DNA from: an uncultured Marvinbryantia sp.
Lineage (GTDB): Bacteria > Bacillota > Clostridia > Lachnospirales > Lachnospiraceae
Length of the DNA stretch: 7,018 nucleotides
Direction of reading: 5' to 3'
Assembly (NCBI GenBank): GCA_934394985.1
Contig: CAKRRF010000071.1
Coordinates: forward strand, 1-7,018
This document shows, one piece after another, positions 5,068 to 7,018 of this stretch (position 1 is its first letter; each line of letters begins with the position of its first letter). Under the pieces are notes generated by a model. The model saw only the letters and a list, made by a program, of their open reading frames with translations, did no database searches and had not been told where the DNA came from. Made by a program: the position numbers and the translations under genes.

Positions 5068-5241
5068 ATGGAACAGCTTTATACATGTGAAGAGGTTGCA
5101 GAAAGATATAAAGTCAAAACCCGTACTGTATGGGAATGGATAAGGAAAGGAAAACTTTCAGCAATCAAATTAAATGAAAAGAGTTACAGAGTTTCAGAAA
5201 GTGATTTGAAAAACTTTGAAGCAACCAACAAAACAAGGTAA
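5068..5241 (+). CDS. Excisionase-like small HTH DNA-binding protein
   Basis: This 57-aa protein is a single winged-helix HTH of the MerR/excisionase (HTH_17) type. LYTCEEVAERYKVKTRTVWE forms the HTH (about 4-23), followed by WIRKGKLSAIKLNEKSYRVS as the wing (24-43) and the helix SDLKNFE. Proteins of this size and fold bend DNA at attachment sites and direct integrases toward excision, or act as small regulators. Linkage to an element with a tyrosine integrase favours the Xis reading, though int is 4 kb away and transcribed oppositely. AAAGGTGG lies before ATG 5068. It is the first gene after the structured leader and the consensus promoter, so it is probably repressed in the integrated state. 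Its stop codon lies inside a 14-bp repeat of the operator region. Confidence 0.8.
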   Translation: MEQLYTCEEVAERYKVKTRTVWEWIRKGKLSAIKLNEKSYRVSESDLKNFEATNKTR

Positions 5242-5246
5242 TCAAA
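5233..5246. repeat. 14-bp copy of the operator half-site region at the end of the excisionase-like gene
   Basis: ACAAGGTAATCAAA at 5233-5246 is identical to 4659-4672, which includes the right half of the palindromic operator. The left half is not conserved here, so it is a half-site. It overlaps the stop codon TAA (5239-5241). It could be a secondary repressor site or chance. Confidence 0.4.
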
Positions 5247-5261
5247 GAAAGAGGTGAGAAC

Positions 5262-5405
5262 ATGGAAAGAAACGAGCAGAATTTAATCCGAGACGTGACA
5301 AAGGATTTTACCAAGTTGCAACGAGAAAATCAGATGTACCTGTTCGGAGTTATGCAGGGAATGCTGATGGCAGGTGAGAAGCGAGAACAGCAGAAAGGAT
5401 CGTAG
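5262..5405 (+). CDS. Small hypothetical protein, 47 aa
   Basis: ATG 5262 is preceded by AGAGGTGAGAAC, a strong ribosome binding site six bases away. The product looks fully helical and charged, with a hydrophobic face (MERNEQNLIRDVTKDFTKLQ, then MYLFGVMQGMLMAGEKR). Small proteins of this pattern are typical of clostridial phage early regions, but the function is unknown to me. It lies 20 nt after the excisionase-like gene and one base before the next start, so it is certainly in the same operon. Confidence 0.75.
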   Translation: MERNEQNLIRDVTKDFTKLQRENQMYLFGVMQGMLMAGEKREQQKGS

Positions 5406-5406
5406 A

Positions 5407-5604
5407 ATGAACGAAAAGAAATATCAGAACATGACCGAGAGCGAAAAAAATGAGCTTATCGCATATACAGTGGCAATGCAGAAACTTTGCCTTGACAGTA
5501 TCGAGAAGCTAATGAAATCCCATTCATTCCTACTGGCTGTGTCTGGGATAAAACTTATATTCTTATCACTTATTTTCTTGATACTAATGTTCCGATGGAA
5601 ATGA
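5407..5604 (+). CDS. Small tail-anchored membrane protein, 65 aa
   Basis: ATG 5407 is chosen because AAAGGA lies about seven bases before it and it begins right after the upstream stop. A further in-frame ATG at 5374 would overlap the previous gene. A soluble helical N-terminus (1-40) is followed by one strongly hydrophobic segment (about 41-62) and a basic end FRWK, which suggests a C-terminal membrane anchor with the N-terminal domain in the cytoplasm. No recognised domain. It is in the early operon, with the next ribosome binding site overlapping its stop. Confidence 0.75.
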   Translation: MNEKKYQNMTESEKNELIAYTVAMQKLCLDSIEKLMKSHSFLLAVSGIKLIFLSLIFLILMFRWK

Positions 5605-5614
5605 GGTGGCAGAA

Positions 5615-5938
5615 ATGTTAGATATATCAGTCAAAAAAGACATACTCGGATGTGTTAACGTTACGGTTCGATTCGAAACAACAGAAAAGGACTGGCATGA
5701 ATTAAATGAATCAGGCACTTTTACTCAGCTCGAGAAACACCTAATAGAACTTGAAAATAAAAAGGGAAAAGATGGACTGATACGGATTTCAGAAGAGAGA
5801 ACCGGCATGCTGGAAGAAAAAGTTGCTGATCTTGTACGTGAGGTTCAAAGACAACAAAGAGAAATTGAAGCACTGAGAGAAGCAATTGTAACCGGAAAGA
5901 AAAATGACTTTGTATCATTCTTTTCGAAAGTGAGGTGA
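5615..5938 (+). CDS. Hypothetical protein with C-terminal coiled coil, 107 aa
   Basis: The start is taken at ATG 5615, eight bases after GAGG at 5603-5606; a GTG at 5606 sits within that ribosome binding site and is less likely. Residues 1-60 look like a mixed alpha/beta domain (LDISVKKDILGCVNVTVRFE), and 62-92 form a coiled coil (EEKVADLVREVQRQQREIEA). A short tail (NDFVSFFSKVR) follows. The coiled-coil and tail pattern echoes the 51-aa protein at 2441-2596, also ending in a phenylalanine-rich basic tail, so the two may be paralogous or partners. The stop codon overlaps the ribosome binding site of the next gene. Family not recognised. Confidence 0.8.
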   Translation: MLDISVKKDILGCVNVTVRFETTEKDWHELNESGTFTQLEKHLIELENKKGKDGLIRISEERTGMLEEKVADLVREVQRQQREIEALREAIVTGKKNDFVSFFSKVR

Positions 5939-5943
5939 ATTAC

Positions 5944-6210
5944 ATGTGGCTTGCAGTAATGGCACGCATACTTCCGGATGGTGCAGAATTTGAGTATCAG
6001 TACCAAAAAGAAACGGCCAGAGAGATCTACAAGCTGGCAAAGCATCTTTGCAGTACCGAAGAGAAAGCTGTGGTAGGAATCTATAGCGATCCTGAGTTTT
6101 TTACCATCTTTTCACCGGATTACATGTTGGTGAAAGGCAATGGAAAACTGATCATGTGGAGAGTCGGACACATATCCAATGGCGCATGTGTATTGAAAGA
6201 GGGTGATTGA
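5944..6210 (+). CDS. Hypothetical protein, 88 aa
   Basis: ATG 5944 is supported by GAGGTG six bases upstream; GTG 5935, in the same frame, is part of that ribosome binding site. The protein has alternating hydrophobic strands and helices (MARILPDGAEFEYQY; ETAREIYKLAKHL; AVVGIYSDPEFFTIFSPDYM; KLIMWRVG), which suggests a small soluble alpha/beta fold. There is no signal peptide or membrane segment, and no motif that I recognise. It is packed tightly between operon neighbours, with its stop one base before the next ATG. Confidence 0.78.
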   Translation: MWLAVMARILPDGAEFEYQYQKETAREIYKLAKHLCSTEEKAVVGIYSDPEFFTIFSPDYMLVKGNGKLIMWRVGHISNGACVLKEGD

Positions 6211-6211
6211 G

Positions 6212-6313
6212 ATGTACATACCGGATTTCTGGTGCGGTGTTGGAGCCACGATCCTGGTAGAGATCGGAGCATCCATCATCTGGTGCATCATCGAAAGCAT
6301 CGGGAAGAAATAG
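6212..6313 (+). CDS. Tiny single-pass membrane protein, 33 aa
   Basis: ATG 6212 follows GAGGGTGATTGAG, and the gene starts one base after the upstream stop, so translation is probably coupled. The protein begins MYIPDFWCGVGATILVEIG and has one hydrophobic segment (about 8-30) ending in KK, placing the C-terminus inside. Short proteins starting MYIP-FW-G are, from memory, frequent in Firmicute phage early regions; function unknown. The gene is too short for most ORF callers. Confidence 0.7.
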   Translation: MYIPDFWCGVGATILVEIGASIIWCIIESIGKK

Positions 6314-6318
6314 AAAAA

Positions 6319-6349
6319 GTTCCCCTCAGGCGGCAACCAGTCGGGGAAC
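6319..6349. other. Hairpin GTTCCCC / GGGGAAC after the tiny membrane protein gene
   Basis: A perfect 7-bp GC-rich stem (6319-6325 / 6343-6349) has a 17-nt loop containing GG-CGGCAA-CC. Read rightward it has no U-tract after it. Read leftward it is followed by TTTTTC, so its form is that of a leftward intrinsic terminator. It could shield the early operon from leftward transcripts, or act as an mRNA-stability or attenuation element before the gene at 6394. Confidence 0.5.
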
Positions 6350-6393
6350 AAACAAAGTATTATCAGTAACAGTATAACACGGAGGGAAAGAAA

Positions 6394-6630
6394 ATGCCAG
6401 TCATTAAATTAACGGAAGAGAATAAAAAGAAACGTCTCCTGTCCGGTATGATTCAGGCAAGAATGGATGCCGAACAGATCACTGTGAATCAGATGGCTGC
6501 CATGCTTGGGATCCATCCGGAGACATTCAAGAGAAAAAAGAACCATCCGGAGTTCTTCACATATCCGGAGTTAATGAAGATTTTCAAAAAATTAGAATTT
6601 CCAGAGAGCGAGATTCTGGAAGTGATGTAA
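6394..6630 (+). CDS. Small HTH protein, 78 aa
   Basis: A strong ribosome binding site, GGAGGGAAAGAAA, precedes ATG 6394. A basic N-terminus (1-15) leads into a helical HTH domain: ITVNQMAAMLGIHPETFKRK (29-48) matches a Cro-like HTH, with KKNHPEFFTYPELMKIFKKL completing the fold. It is probably a DNA-binding regulator of the early region rather than an immunity repressor, since it lies well inside the rightward operon. The 80-nt gap before it, with a hairpin, may allow separate expression. The last codons (SEILEVM) end 17 nt before the next start. The exact target is unknown. Confidence 0.8.
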   Translation: MPVIKLTEENKKKRLLSGMIQARMDAEQITVNQMAAMLGIHPETFKRKKNHPEFFTYPELMKIFKKLEFPESEILEVM

Positions 6631-6647
6631 GAAAGGAAAAAAGAAAA

Positions 6648-7018
6648 ATGAGAAAATATGAATTTACAGGGGAAACCAAAGAAATCAATTTATATGGCAG
6701 GACAGTAACTCTGCACAGAATCAAAGCTGTTATTGAATTCGGACTTATAAAGGTGGGAGAAGTTGGAGGCTGGATTGAGAAAGAAAGTAATCTCTCCCAT
6801 GATAACAAATCATGGGTTTGGGGCGATGCCAAGGTTTGTGGCAATGCCAAGGTTTGTGGCGATGCCAAGGTTTGTGGCAATGCCAAGGTTTGTGGCGATG
6901 CCGAGGTTTGTGGCAATGCCAAGGTTTGTGGCGATGCCAAGGTTTGGGGCAATGCCAAGGTTTGTGGCAATGCCAAGGTTTGTGGCAATGCCAAGGTTTG
7001 TGGCGATGCCAAGGTTTG
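6648..7018 (+). CDS. Left-handed beta-helix hexapeptide-repeat protein, 3' end beyond window
   Basis: The frame opens at ATG 6648 after AAAGGA (6632-6637) and is still open at the window end (123 codons visible). The N-terminal part, from MRKYEFTGETKEI through GEVGGWIEKESNLS (40-50), is the cap seen in phage and bacterial proteins carrying strings of VYGNA-type hexapeptides. From residue 59 the repeat GDAKVC / GNAKVC runs without break to the end. This fits a left-handed beta-helix with V and A facing inward. Such proteins occur in phage early regions; their role is unclear, and no enzyme motif is visible here. Unusually, the residue after V is cysteine in almost every repeat, and the DNA repeats are nearly identical. 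Confidence 0.85.
   Translation, partial: MRKYEFTGETKEINLYGRTVTLHRIKAVIEFGLIKVGEVGGWIEKESNLSHDNKSWVWGDAKVCGNAKVCGDAKVCGNAKVCGDAEVCGNAKVCGDAKVWGNAKVCGNAKVCGNAKVCGDAKV
6822..7018 (+). repeat. In-frame 18-bp coding minisatellite
   Basis: Ten full units plus 17 bases of an eleventh, consensus GGC-RAT-GCC-AAG-GTT-TGT. The only differences are GAT/AAT at codon 2 (order D N D N D N D N N N D), one GAG for AAG (unit 5) and one TGG for TGT (unit 7). The strict D/N alternation in units 1-8 gives a 36-bp higher-order repeat. The array continues past the window edge. Confidence 0.95.

Larger units (their letters stand above)
76..7018. mobile_element. Left arm of an integrated element (prophage or phage-like integrative element), continues beyond window
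   Basis: The order tRNA, integrase, LexA/CI-like repressor, small accessory genes, XRE repressor, divergent promoters, excisionase-like HTH, and a string of tiny early genes is the usual lysogeny/early layout of Firmicute temperate phages and related integrative elements. No structural, lysis, relaxase or conjugation gene is visible, so phage and integrative conjugative element cannot be separated. The right boundary is not in the window. Confidence 0.8.

Noticed and set aside
5721..6351. Minus-strand ORFs of 65-79 aa under the early operon
   Set aside because: They oppose tightly packed rightward genes with overlapping ribosome binding sites and have no start signals of their own.
6584..7012. 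142-aa minus-strand ORF made of QTLALP/QTLASP repeats
   Set aside because: It is the antisense reading of the 18-bp in-frame repeat, which keeps several frames open. The plus frame has a ribosome binding site and a recognisable N-terminal cap.
6822..7018. CRISPR array
   Set aside because: The units are contiguous 18-bp tandem repeats without spacers and lie in frame inside a coding sequence.

Overview
The window is the left end of an integrated mobile element, most likely a temperate phage or phage-like integrative element, sitting against a host tRNA-Leu gene. The AT-rich intergenic regions, strong AAGGAGG-type ribosome binding sites, occasional TTG starts and the small-protein repertoire suggest a gut Firmicute of the Clostridia (Lachnospiraceae-like). 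This taxonomic call comes from style and family resemblance, not from a search.

Left edge (1-2025): a tRNA-Leu(UAG), lacking only its first five bases, is followed 12 nt later by the end of a tyrosine-recombinase integrase gene on the minus strand. The usual reading is integration into the 3' end of the tRNA. Upstream of int, and co-directional with it, lies a 267-aa repressor with an HTH and a LexA/CI-like C-terminal domain. That domain appears to have lost the residues needed for self-cleavage.

Middle (2026-4184): a set of very small genes on both strands. They are a 50-aa ORF, a doubtful 44-aa ORF nested across its end, a 51-aa coiled-coil protein that overlaps a convergent 93-aa gene tail to tail, and a 38-aa protein. 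A perfect bidirectional terminator follows. Next is a leftward two-gene operon encoding a secreted coiled-coil/beta-domain protein and a four-helix membrane protein. In this position it is a candidate lysogenic-conversion or superinfection-exclusion cassette.

Switch region (4185-5067): a second, compact XRE repressor faces right-hand genes across a clear divergent control region. This has a leftward promoter, a rightward promoter with perfect consensus hexamers and 17-bp spacing, and TGATTAC/GTAATCA operators overlapping them. About 400 nt without a gene follow, closed by a perfect 11-bp inverted repeat and full of local hairpins plus a 9-bp loop-to-distal complementarity. It looks like a large structured RNA forming the 5' leader of the early operon. 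This is the most interesting part of the window.

Right-hand early operon (5068-7018): an excisionase-like HTH protein, five small proteins spaced as one transcription unit (two with a single membrane segment, one coiled coil), a 78-aa HTH protein, and the start of a left-handed beta-helix protein. The visible hexapeptide repeats of the last gene are an almost perfect 18-bp minisatellite running off the window.

The inferred logic is that the 117-aa XRE protein holds the rightward early/excision operon off and probably controls itself. The dead-protease-like repressor governs the int side and the small genes next to it. The structured leader gives post-initiation control of xis and the genes behind it.
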